From: Bacteroidota bacterium
GTDB lineage: Bacteria > Bacteroidota > Bacteroidia > Flavobacteriales_F > PHOS-HE28
Assembly (NCBI GenBank): GCA_023412755.1
Contig: JAEZCB010000193.1
Coordinates: forward strand, 1-17,928
Length of the DNA: 17,928 nucleotides
Reading direction: 5' to 3'
The notes under the pieces were generated by a model that had not been told where the DNA came from, made no database searches, and saw nothing but the letters and a program-made list of their open reading frames with translations. Positions 6,411 to 13,919 of this stretch are shown piece by piece; the first letter of the stretch is position 1; every line of letters starts with the position of its first letter. The position numbers were made by a program, and so were the translations under genes.

Positions 6411-7418
6411 TCAAGCCAACTCCCGCTGCCCGAACAGACGCTTCATTTCACGGCGGCTGATCATCCTGCCCAACTCCGGATCCCACACCTTCAGACGCAG
6501 GCAGCGGATCATTTCCCGGGGCATGAGCGAGGTGGTCTTGGCCTGCTGCAATTCGGGGATGGCCTCGTATACCTCCGGCAGCCGGTAGAAGGGGATGCGC
6601 GCGTTAAGGTGGTGGATGTGGTGGTAACCGATGTTGCCGGTGAACCAGTGCATGATCGGGTGCATGCGCATGTAGCTGCTGCTGCCGAGTGCGGCATTCA
6701 CATAGCTCCATCCATCCTTTTCAGCGAATGTGGCTGTTGGGAAATTATGCTGTGCGTAGAACAAGTATGCACCAAGGCCCAGGGAGATGACCGCTGGCGC
6801 GATAAAGCCCAGCCAGAAAACGGTCCAGCCGAAGAACCAGGCGATGGCCACACCCATGACAACGTGCAGCACCAGTGCCAGGAGGCTATCCCAATGCTTG
6901 TCGCGGTTATTGATGAAACTGCGCACGCACATGCCATAGATGAAGACGAAGATGTAGCCGAACGCGATGGTGAGCGGATGGCGGGTGAAATTGTACACTG
7001 CCCGCTCTCCACGGCTCATCTGCTTATACTTTTCCCTGGTAACGATGGGATAAGAGCCAATGCTGCTGGTGTACAGCTTGCTGTTGTGCTTGTGGTGATG
7101 GTCGTGGCTGCGCTGCCAGATGCTGGTGGGCGCCAGGATGAACAGGCCGAAAAGGGTCATGACCGCATCGGCGAATTTGCTCTTCTGCAGGATCGCCTTG
7201 TGCTGATGATCATGGTAGATGATGAACATGCGGGCGATGGTGAGCCCGGCGAGTATGCTGCACGGGATCTTCACCCACAAGGGGGAGGATGGCCAGAACA
7301 CACCGAAGTAGAATCCACCCAATACCAGTCCGGTGCTAAAGAGGTGCCACCAGCTTTTCCACCTGATCTCTTGCGCAAAAGGCTTTGTGGCCAGTATAAG
7401 TTCCTTCTCGGTCCGCAC
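6411..7418 (-). CDS. Membrane fatty acid desaturase
   Basis: The 335-residue protein carries the three histidine boxes of the di-iron membrane desaturase family: HDHQH at 69-73, HDHHHKH at 105-111 and HHIHH at 266-270, with an extra 'QHNFP' at 223-227. Hydrophobic segments around 28-42, 50-68, 150-165 and 178-220 fit an inner-membrane enzyme. The family introduces cis double bonds into acyl chains of lipids using oxygen and an electron donor; position specificity cannot be read. The start is a GTG at 7416-7418, two bases after the TAA of the upstream acyltransferase; AGG inside that gene's last codons can serve as its ribosome binding site. Translational coupling is therefore likely. No alternative start fits, because the reading frame conserves the N-terminal helix. 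Confidence 0.92.
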   Translation of the reverse strand: MRTEKELILATKPFAQEIRWKSWWHLFSTGLVLGGFYFGVFWPSSPLWVKIPCSILAGLTIARMFIIYHDHQHKAILQKSKFADAVMTLFGLFILAPTSIWQRSHDHHHKHNSKLYTSSIGSYPIVTREKYKQMSRGERAVYNFTRHPLTIAFGYIFVFIYGMCVRSFINNRDKHWDSLLALVLHVVMGVAIAWFFGWTVFWLGFIAPAVISLGLGAYLFYAQHNFPTATFAEKDGWSYVNAALGSSSYMRMHPIMHWFTGNIGYHHIHHLNARIPFYRLPEVYEAIPELQQAKTTSLMPREMIRCLRLKVWDPELGRMISRREMKRLFGQRELA

Positions 7419-7420
7419 TT

Positions 7421-8302
7421 TTACCTAACGTTTTCGGGTCGCTTATGTTTCCAGCGCCGGTGGGTCCAGAGCCAGATCGCAGGTGATCTTTGGATGTCCC
7501 ACTCCAGCCGCCGGGTATGTTTCTCGGTTATCTCACCCGGCGAAGTTAAGGCTGGATCGGCCACAAGCGTCTCCATGGCCATATGATATCTGCCTCTTCC
7601 GGTGCGCTGTACACTTACATAGACCACCGGATAGCCAAGTTTGCGCGCAAGCACCTCGGTGCCGAGGAATACCGGCGTATCCTGGTTGAGGAAGCGCATC
7701 CAATAAGCCCGTTCCGGCGCCGGGGTCTGGTCCGCTATGAAGGCTGTGGCCGTATTAAGGTGACGATCCCGCAACATGGCTTTGCCCACCTCATTCATGG
7801 CGTACAACCTGTTGCCCAGCCGTGTACGCATGTGGTGGAAGAGCTTGTCGAAATGCATGTTCTCCAGTGGATGGTAGATCACGTGGAGCTTGGGCAGCCC
7901 CGGTTCCACTCCATAACGTGCCCCGGCCAACTCCCAGTTGCCCAGATGCCCCAGCACAAGGATCACGCTTTGGCCCTTTTCCGCGTAAGTACGGAGCAGT
8001 TCGGCGCCCTCCAGGGTAACACGCTGGCGCAACGTTCGTTCATTTATAGTGAGTGTCTTCAGTGTTTCCACCACCAGATCGCAGAACCAGGTGCGGAATT
8101 CCCTGGCGATGGCCTGGATCTCGCGTTCGCGCTTATCCGGGAAGCTGTTACGCAGGTTGGTGAGGATGACCTCTTTACGGTAACCAATGATCGTGAATAC
8201 CCAGAACCGCAGGAAGCCCGAGACCACATAAAGCAGAGGAAAGGGCAATAGCGCTATGCCGTAAAGGAAGGGAAGGGCGAGGTAGTAGCCGATGGCGCCC
8301 AT
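7421..8302 (-). CDS. LpxL/HtrB-like lysophospholipid acyltransferase
   Basis: The 293-residue protein belongs to the lipid A acyltransferase (LpxL/HtrB) family of inner-membrane enzymes that move an acyl chain from acyl-ACP to a lipid. An N-terminal hydrophobic segment (residues 5-38) is followed by the catalytic HX4E motif as 'HLGNWE' (119-124) and by 'IADQTP' near 189-194, both standard for the family. The C-terminal 'WLWTHRRWK' is also typical. In Bacteroidota, members act on lipid A or on aminolipids, and the sequence does not say which. The gene begins 12 bases after the lipoprotein stop and ends 2 bases before the desaturase start. The pair may make and then desaturate a membrane lipid, or adapt acyl composition together; that is inference. 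Confidence 0.9.
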   Translation of the reverse strand: MGAIGYYLALPFLYGIALLPFPLLYVVSGFLRFWVFTIIGYRKEVILTNLRNSFPDKREREIQAIAREFRTWFCDLVVETLKTLTINERTLRQRVTLEGAELLRTYAEKGQSVILVLGHLGNWELAGARYGVEPGLPKLHVIYHPLENMHFDKLFHHMRTRLGNRLYAMNEVGKAMLRDRHLNTATAFIADQTPAPERAYWMRFLNQDTPVFLGTEVLARKLGYPVVYVSVQRTGRGRYHMAMETLVADPALTSPGEITEKHTRRLEWDIQRSPAIWLWTHRRWKHKRPENVR

Positions 8303-8314
8303 GAGCGCACGAAA

Positions 8315-8776
8315 CTACTCAACCCCGGAATGCTCCACCGGATCCCGATCGAGTTGAAGGCGGAATTCGTTGGGACGGATCCATGTGTGTGGCGCCACCT
8401 TCACCAGATCATTGGGCGGATCATCGCCTATGATGCGGCCGGCGGACCCAGGCACCCAGATCTGGTAATTCCTCCTGTTCTTAGAAGGAGGCATTCTGCG
8501 CAGGAGCTTCACCATGCGCATGTCCGATACATTCAAGGGAATGCGTGGCTCTATGAGCATGACATCCATGGCCATAACACGATGCCGGGGATCGATACGC
8601 AGGAAGCCACCTTCGTAATTCGGTTCCCATTCCGTCGGCAGCACCCGCATGAAGGACTGTCCATTGCGCAGATGGAAGATGTATTCCTGGGTATTCAGCG
8701 GCAGGGGCTCCTGCATCTGGCATCCGGCCATGACAAACACGATGAGGAGAATGATGTTCTTCATGAGCCGGGACAT
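8315..8776 (-). CDS. Small predicted lipoprotein, unknown function
   Basis: The 153-residue product has a short basic N-terminus, a hydrophobic segment and the lipobox 'VMAGC' with the lipidated Cys at residue 19. It is therefore expected in the inner or outer membrane facing the periplasm or surface. The remainder shows no domain I recognise; 'RNGQSFMRVLPTEWEP' and 'IWVPGSAGRIIGDDPP' are its distinctive stretches. The start at 8776 is chosen because GGAGG lies 9 bases upstream; the frame extends to 8812 and an internal ATG at 8764 is possible. It lies between nth and the acyltransferase gene with short gaps, so it probably belongs to the same transcript. Confidence 0.8.
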   Translation of the reverse strand: MSRLMKNIILLIVFVMAGCQMQEPLPLNTQEYIFHLRNGQSFMRVLPTEWEPNYEGGFLRIDPRHRVMAMDVMLIEPRIPLNVSDMRMVKLLRRMPPSKNRRNYQIWVPGSAGRIIGDDPPNDLVKVAPHTWIRPNEFRLQLDRDPVEHSGVE

Positions 8777-8813
8777 AAAGGTGGTCCTCCAAAGTACGTA
8801 CCAGCGATCCAAG

Positions 8814-9449
8814 TTACTTGAATAACTCCCTTCTTCCGATCACGCTGCAAATAGGGCATTTCCGGGCATCATGTGCTTTGGCCGGACAATGTTCCCGGCC
8901 GAAATAGATGATCCGCAGATGCAGTTTGTTCCAGCTTTCCTCCGGGAACAGCCGCTTCAGATCCTTTTCTGTTCGTTCCACGTTCTTTCCATTGCTCAGT
9001 CCCCAGCGCCACGCCAGCCGGTGTATGTGCGTATCAACCGGAAATGCCGGTTCGCCGAAAGCCTGCACCATCACCACGCTGGCGGTCTTGTGGCCCACAC
9101 CGGGCAACCGCTCCAGGGCTTCCATATCTGCAGGAACTTTTCCATCATGCTCATCAAGCAAGATCCTGCTCAAGCCATGTATGGCCTTGCTTTTCGCCGG
9201 TGAAAGACCACATGGTTTGATGATGTCACGGATCGCCTCCACATCCAGCTTCACCATATCCTGAGGCGTTTTCGCCTTACGGAACAAGAGGGGTGTCACC
9301 TCATTCACTTTCTTATCCGTGCATTGGGCACTCAAGAGTACCGACACCAGCAGGGTGTACGGATCCTCATGGTCCAATGGTATGGCGGGATCCGGGTATA
9401 GCCGCTCCAACGTCTTCAGTACGAAGGCGGCTTTCTCTCTCTTCGTCAT
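8814..9449 (-). CDS. nth: Endonuclease III (DNA glycosylase/AP lyase)
   Basis: Endonuclease III removes oxidised pyrimidines and nicks abasic sites in base excision repair. The 211-residue protein has the full helix-hairpin-helix-GPD core: 'LLSAQCTD' (38-45), the hairpin 'LPGVGHKTA' (115-123) with catalytic Lys121, and 'VDTHIHR' with Asp139. The C-terminal iron-sulfur loop is atypical. Only Cys188, Cys198 and Cys201 are present, spaced 9 and 2, with no fourth Cys in the last ten residues; the classical pattern is C-x6-C-x2-C-x5-C. The cluster may be absent or differently ligated. The gene starts inside the stop codon of the upstream DUF6702 gene (ATGA overlap), so the two are translationally coupled. 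Confidence 0.93.
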   Translation of the reverse strand: MTKREKAAFVLKTLERLYPDPAIPLDHEDPYTLLVSVLLSAQCTDKKVNEVTPLLFRKAKTPQDMVKLDVEAIRDIIKPCGLSPAKSKAIHGLSRILLDEHDGKVPADMEALERLPGVGHKTASVVMVQAFGEPAFPVDTHIHRLAWRWGLSNGKNVERTEKDLKRLFPEESWNKLHLRIIYFGREHCPAKAHDARKCPICSVIGRRELFK

Positions 9450-9934
9450 GGTCGGAAGGTGAATGGCGGATCGCCGCGGCGGAAGGTGTGTGTACGTGTG
9501 CCGTTGGATGATCCCAGGTGCACTACATTCTCCTGCTCATCGAACATGTCGAAGAGAAGTGTGCTTTGTATGGTGAGCGTCTGGAAGGCAGGCACATCGT
9601 TCACCAGCAAATAGCAGTACATGTCCTCCATCTCCACCTCACGGCCAAGGAATTCCAATTGCACCGGCCGCCCGTCCACGGTGATCTCGACATGCCCGAG
9701 TATGTAAGAGCGTAACAGAGTATCGGCCTCCGGGATCTCCAGTCCGGTGCCCAGATGCAGTTTTCGGCCCTGGACATCGGGTTCCAGCACATGTTCGATA
9801 TCATGGGTGGTCATGCGCCAGGTGAGTTGCAACTGCCTGTCCTGCGGATCATGGACCACGGTGAGAATGGAGATGTAGAATTCATGCGGCAACATGGAAG
9901 TGGCCAGAGCGAATGCCGCAAGCAGGATCAGCAT
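9446..9934 (-). CDS. DUF6702 family secreted or periplasmic protein
   Basis: The 162-residue product opens with a hydrophobic signal-like segment (residues 1-13) followed by 'HEFYISI', the hallmark of the Bacteroidota DUF6702 family as I recall it, and continues with 'WRMTTHDIEHVL' in place of the usual beta strand plus 'DDLE' segment. The C-terminal region repeats short beta-like stretches. The molecular function is unknown. In other Bacteroidota I recall it beside a secreted M1 metallopeptidase gene; here that gene lies at 10687-13014, separated by the plus-strand TIGR02117 gene. Its ATGA overlap with nth makes it the likely first gene of a five-gene leftward transcript. Only about 47 bases separate it from the divergent plus-strand gene. 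Confidence 0.75.
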   Translation of the reverse strand: MLILLAAFALATSMLPHEFYISILTVVHDPQDRQLQLTWRMTTHDIEHVLEPDVQGRKLHLGTGLEIPEADTLLRSYILGHVEITVDGRPVQLEFLGREVEMEDMYCYLLVNDVPAFQTLTIQSTLLFDMFDEQENVVHLGSSNGTRTHTFRRGDPPFTFRP

Positions 9935-9981
9935 GTCACAAAGATCGGCAGCATTGGACTTTCGGGATAACTTGGATCTCT

Positions 9982-10686
9982 ATGCGGGGGATCGGCGATA
10001 GAAAAGGCATGTTCATTCGTTCGCTGGTGTGGGGCTTGTGGGCGGTGCCTTGCATTGTGATCATGTACTTCGTGATGGCCGTGATCCTGGGGCTGATACC
10101 CGTGAATGCCGATCACCGGCAACCGGCGGAAGGGATCTTGATCTATGTGAGCACCAACGGTACGCACGCGGATCTGGTGGTCCCAACCCGAACACCCGCA
10201 ATGGATTGGTTCACGCTCTTTCCTCCGGAACAATTCCAGGCGGTGGACACGCTATTTCAGTACGCGGCCTTCGGATGGGGAGATCGTGGCTTCTACTTGA
10301 ACACACCCACTTGGAACGACTTGACGCCCAGCGTGGCCATCCACGCGCTATTCTGGCCCAGTGCGGCGGCCATGCACGTGGACCTGCACAGCCGGATCAT
10401 CCCGGATGCCCACCATGTTCCCATACGCGTGACCGCCGAACAATACCAGGAGCTGATCGCCCATATTTTAAGTGGATTCCGGTTGGATGATGAAGGACTC
10501 CCGCTATTGATAGCGGGTGAGAATTACTACGAGGACGACAATTTCTACGAAGCGAACGGCCATTACCACGTGCTGCGCACCAGCAATACCTGGACAGCGG
10601 AAGGGTTGCGTAAGAGCGGCGTGCGCACCGCGCTGTGGTCACCCTTCGATAGGGCGATCATGTACCATGCTCGCCGGGTGCGGTGA
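9982..10686 (+). CDS. TIGR02117/DUF2459 family membrane-anchored protein
   Basis: From ATG 9982 the protein has 234 residues: a membrane anchor at about 15-40, then 'IYVSTNGTHADLVVP' (54-68), 'FGWGDRGFYLNTPTW' (97-111) and 'RTSNTWTAEGLRKSG' (199-213). These blocks identify the TIGR02117/DUF2459 family, first noted near urease genes; no urease gene is present here. The function is not established. The His62 block followed by a late block that usually reads 'TCNTW' suggests a permuted papain-like fold. Here the Cys position is Ser201, so catalysis of that kind may be lost; both points are inference. ATG 10009 is an alternative start. The gene stands alone on the plus strand, and its TGA directly abuts the stop codon of the convergent M1 gene. 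Confidence 0.8.
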   Translation: MRGIGDRKGMFIRSLVWGLWAVPCIVIMYFVMAVILGLIPVNADHRQPAEGILIYVSTNGTHADLVVPTRTPAMDWFTLFPPEQFQAVDTLFQYAAFGWGDRGFYLNTPTWNDLTPSVAIHALFWPSAAAMHVDLHSRIIPDAHHVPIRVTAEQYQELIAHILSGFRLDDEGLPLLIAGENYYEDDNFYEANGHYHVLRTSNTWTAEGLRKSGVRTALWSPFDRAIMYHARRVR

Positions 10687-13014
10687 TCAAGGCCGTGGAT
10701 CAGCTTGCTGCTGCCGTCCGCGATCCATGCGCATGGGGTTCATGGGCTCGCGTTCACGATCCTTGAACACATCGAAACGGCTGGGAATGATGCGTGCTGG
10801 CCAGACGTTGTTGTTCAACTCCACATCCGCCGTCTCCTGGAAGGGATCCAAGTGTATGCTTTTCACTTCCTTCTGTTTCACGAACACCTTGCTTACGCCA
10901 TCGCTCGTGCGCCAGATCTCCGCCGGTATGCGCTCGATCTCGGTGGAACCATCAGAGAACTCCCACTCAAGGATGAGTGGCATGACCAGGCCGCCGATGT
11001 TCTCGAATGACACTTCGTAGAAGTGGAGATCCTTCTGAAGCAGTTCGCGCTCATCTTCCGCCATGGTGGCCATCAGCCTTTCATAGGCTTCCTGCAGGCG
11101 TGGGGTGGGCGCATCGGGATCGTAGCTGTTGTAGAAATCGCGTGTCTCCGGATCCCTCGTCACAACGGTACCGACACCCGCCTCGCGATCCCGCTGATGG
11201 CCGATGTCCTCGCGTACCGCCCGCTTTTCTGACCTGATGAGTTCCGCCCGGGCCTGAGGGTCCAGCGGAGACATCCGCCGGTAACGAACATCGGTGATCG
11301 CGATATCCACATGATCGATGGTATAGAACCAGCCGCGCCAGAACCAGTCCAGATCCACCGCGCTGGCATCTTCCATGGTGCGGAAAAAGTCCGCCGGGGT
11401 GGGATGCTTGAATTCCCAACGTTCGCTGTACGTCTTGAAGGCATGGTCGAAGAGCTCGCGGCCCATGATGGTCTCACGCAGGATGTTCAATGCGGTGGCA
11501 GGTTTGCCATAGGCATTGTTCCCGAATTGGGTGATGCTTTCGCTGTTGGTCATGATCGGTTCCAGACCACTCTTTTCACCTTTCATATAATCCACGATGT
11601 GCCTTGCGGGGCCGCGGCGGCTGGGATAATCATGATCCCATTCACGCTCCGCGAGGTATTGCACGAAGGTGTTCAATCCTTCATCCATCCAGGTCCATTG
11701 CCGCTCATCGCTGTTGATGATCATGGGGAAGAAGTTGTGGCCCACCTCATGGATGATCACGCTGATCATACCATACTTGGTGCGTTCACTGTAGGTGCCA
11801 TCCCGCTCTGGTCTTCCACCATTGAAGGAGATCATTGGATACTCCATGCCGATGCGGTCGGTATGCACGCTGATCGCCACGGGATACGGGTAGTCTATGG
11901 TGTGCTTACTGTATACTTCCACAGTATGCGCCACCACCTTGGTGCTGTAGCGTTCCCATAGTGGATTACCTTCTTTGGGATACAGGCTCATGCACAGCAC
12001 ATTCCGCTTTCCCACAGGCTGGTCCATGGCATCCCAGATGAATTTGCGGCTGCTTGCGAAGGCGAAGTCGCGCACGTTCTTCGCATGGAAGATCCATGTC
12101 TTCTTATTGGTGGCGCGGCTCTTCTCAGCTTCAAGCGCTTCATCCGGAGTTACAATGAACACGGGGGTCTTGGAGGTGCGGGCCTTCGTTAGGCGCTGCC
12201 GTTGTGCGGCGGTGAGCACGGCACTCTCGTTCTGCAGTGTGCCAGTGGCCGTAACGATATGATCCGCAGGAACTGTTATCGCCACCTTGAAATCGCCGAA
12301 GGTGAGTGTGAATTCACCCTGCCCGAGGAATTGCTTGTTCTGCCAGCCTTCGTAGTCGGCATAGAGCGCCATGCGGGGGTGGAACTTGGCTATGGCGTAG
12401 AGGTAGTTATCATCTTCCGGGAAGTACTCGTATCCCGCACGTCCGCCATACTTCATCCGGTCCTGCACGGGATACCACCACGCCATCTTGAAACTATAGG
12501 ATGCACCCGGCGCCAATGGACGCGGCAGATCGATCCGCATCATGGTCTTGTTGATGGTGTACGAGAGTGGGCGGCCGCTGGCATCCGTGACGCTTTCGAT
12601 CCGGTAGCCACCATCGAACACATCGAGCATGCGCGCAAGCTGGCGGATGCTCACGCTGTCCCGGAGCGTACCGGTCCTGATCTTATGGCTGTCGCTGTCC
12701 TTCGCGCGCATGTTCTGGTCCAGCTGTACCCACAGGTACTCCAGGCGGTCAGGACTCAGGTTGTGGTAGGTGATCGTCTGGCTTCCGCTGATGCGTTGTG
12801 TCGCATCATCCAATTCGATCTGGATATCGTAATCGGCCTTTTGCTGCCAATATTGGTGGCCCGGTGCTCCACTGGCGGTGCGGTAAGTATTGGGTGAGGG
12901 GAGCTCCTGATCAAGTTGGCGGAACTTGTCTCGGCCATAACGCGGTGAGTCCTGTGCCTGGGTAATGATGATCGACACCATCGCGCACAGCGACAGTATA
13001 TGCTTAAGGGACAT
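10687..13014 (-). CDS. Secreted M1 family metallopeptidase (aminopeptidase-like)
   Basis: From ATG 13014 the protein has 775 residues, starting with a signal peptide (about 1-21, ending near 'ITQAQ'). The gluzincin zinc site is complete: HEVGH at 422-426 plus Glu445 in 'WMDEGLNTF'. 'GMEYPM' (389-394) takes the place of the GAMEN exopeptidase motif, and Tyr502 in 'NAYGKPA' is the likely catalytic tyrosine. The N-terminal 'YDIQIELDDATQRISGSQTITYHN' is the usual M1 saddle domain. It should cleave peptides in the periplasm or outside the cell. No type IX sorting domain is seen; the C-terminus is Arg/Gln/Pro-rich. It begins 41 bases after the lipid kinase gene on the same strand. An upstream extension to 13071 would overlap that gene and lacks support. 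Confidence 0.93.
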   Translation of the reverse strand: MSLKHILSLCAMVSIIITQAQDSPRYGRDKFRQLDQELPSPNTYRTASGAPGHQYWQQKADYDIQIELDDATQRISGSQTITYHNLSPDRLEYLWVQLDQNMRAKDSDSHKIRTGTLRDSVSIRQLARMLDVFDGGYRIESVTDASGRPLSYTINKTMMRIDLPRPLAPGASYSFKMAWWYPVQDRMKYGGRAGYEYFPEDDNYLYAIAKFHPRMALYADYEGWQNKQFLGQGEFTLTFGDFKVAITVPADHIVTATGTLQNESAVLTAAQRQRLTKARTSKTPVFIVTPDEALEAEKSRATNKKTWIFHAKNVRDFAFASSRKFIWDAMDQPVGKRNVLCMSLYPKEGNPLWERYSTKVVAHTVEVYSKHTIDYPYPVAISVHTDRIGMEYPMISFNGGRPERDGTYSERTKYGMISVIIHEVGHNFFPMIINSDERQWTWMDEGLNTFVQYLAEREWDHDYPSRRGPARHIVDYMKGEKSGLEPIMTNSESITQFGNNAYGKPATALNILRETIMGRELFDHAFKTYSERWEFKHPTPADFFRTMEDASAVDLDWFWRGWFYTIDHVDIAITDVRYRRMSPLDPQARAELIRSEKRAVREDIGHQRDREAGVGTVVTRDPETRDFYNSYDPDAPTPRLQEAYERLMATMAEDERELLQKDLHFYEVSFENIGGLVMPLILEWEFSDGSTEIERIPAEIWRTSDGVSKVFVKQKEVKSIHLDPFQETADVELNNNVWPARIIPSRFDVFKDREREPMNPMRMDRGRQQQADPRP

Positions 13015-13055
13015 GTTGGCGAATGTACGAGGCATGTGGCCAATGATGAGCGCTG

Positions 13056-13919
13056 TCAGGCCACTACACAAAGTTGTTCCCGTTCAAGCCGGAAACGGAC
13101 ATCATGGCCGATCTCCATCGGTTCTCCATCCAGATGGGCAAGCACACCTTCCTGCCACACCCGCGCCTTCGTACAGCGGATGTTCGTAATGTACGGACTC
13201 CGGTCCGCACGGCCGGTGTAGATCTGAACGAATGCACGCATCAATGGCAGCAGACCCGGTTTCCGCACCACCCGCAACTCGGCCACGCCATCATTTGGAA
13301 TGGACCCGGGACTGATCACCGCCTTATTGCCGAACTCGCGGGTGTTACAAAAGACCAGCATAAGCACCATGTGTCGTTCGGTATGTCCATCCACGGTAAG
13401 GGAAACATTCATGGCAGGAGCACCGATGATCTCCCGGATAATGATCCGTGCGTAGCCCAACAGCCCGCGCGAATGGCTCAGGTCGAATTGGGCCGCCACA
13501 CGTGCATCGAAACCGATGCCAGCTGTACCCAGGAACGGTATGTCATTGAGGTAACAGATATCCATCCAGCGGGTGGTCCCGGTGAATGCGTGGCGCAGCG
13601 CCTGATGTGGATCCAAGGGCAGCCCTAGTGATCGCGCATAACCATTGCCCGATCCCATGGGTACGATCCCCAATGGCAGGCCCGACCCAAGTAATCCGCA
13701 TGCTATCGCGTTCAAAGTACCATCACCACCTATGCTTATGATCCGCTCCCGCCCGGACGATAAGGCCTCTTGTGCGAGTATGGTACCATGGCCGGGGCGA
13801 TCTATGGCGGCCACTTCCAGCTCATGGCCCAATTCCGCGGCCATGACCTGGGCTGCTTTCACCAAGGTCACAGCCTGCCGCTTGCCCGATCTGGGGTTGA
13901 TGATCAACGTCACCTTCAT
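13056..13919 (-). CDS. Diacylglycerol kinase-family lipid kinase (YegS/DgkB-like)
   Basis: The 287-residue protein has the DAGK catalytic domain: an opening 'IINPRSGK' (6-13), the nucleotide-binding 'GGDGTLN' (64-70), 'PMGSGNGYAR' (87-96) and a C-terminal 'LDGEPM'. Such enzymes phosphorylate diacylglycerol or related lipids with ATP on the cytoplasmic face of the membrane. The exact substrate is not readable. The start codon overlaps the stop of the upstream LtaS-like gene (ATGA at 13919-13916), indicating coupled translation. In Firmicutes a homologous kinase (DgkB) recycles the diacylglycerol that LtaS produces, which suggests the same partnership here; that is inference. The M1 peptidase gene follows 41 bases on. 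Confidence 0.9.
   Translation of the reverse strand: MKVTLIINPRSGKRQAVTLVKAAQVMAAELGHELEVAAIDRPGHGTILAQEALSSGRERIISIGGDGTLNAIACGLLGSGLPLGIVPMGSGNGYARSLGLPLDPHQALRHAFTGTTRWMDICYLNDIPFLGTAGIGFDARVAAQFDLSHSRGLLGYARIIIREIIGAPAMNVSLTVDGHTERHMVLMLVFCNTREFGNKAVISPGSIPNDGVAELRVVRKPGLLPLMRAFVQIYTGRADRSPYITNIRCTKARVWQEGVLAHLDGEPMEIGHDVRFRLEREQLCVVA

Noticed and set aside
6226..6414. 62-codon minus-strand open frame across the gap at 6190-6410
   Set aside because: It runs through the palindromic repeat-like segment and has low-information composition; it is better explained as a repeat translated by chance.
6345..7586. 413-codon plus-strand open frame opposite the desaturase and acyltransferase genes
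   Set aside because: It is antisense to two well-supported enzymes with intact catalytic motifs, is rich in His, Ala and Asp as expected from a shadow of GC-rich coding, and shows no domain.
8330..8821. 163-codon plus-strand open frame opposite the lipoprotein gene
   Set aside because: The minus-strand frame has a strong ribosome binding site, signal sequence and lipobox, while the plus-strand frame has none of these.
9913..9981. N-terminal extension of the TIGR02117 gene to 9913
   Set aside because: The extra residues overlap the start of the divergent DUF6702 gene and precede the membrane anchor with a Cys/His/Trp-rich stretch that looks non-native.
9982..10686. A urease-related locus suggested by the TIGR02117 family description
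   Set aside because: No urease structural or accessory gene lies in the window; the family name reflects where it was first noticed.
13015..13071. N-terminal extension of the M1 peptidase to 13071
   Set aside because: It would overlap the end of the lipid kinase gene and bury the signal peptide that begins at 13014.
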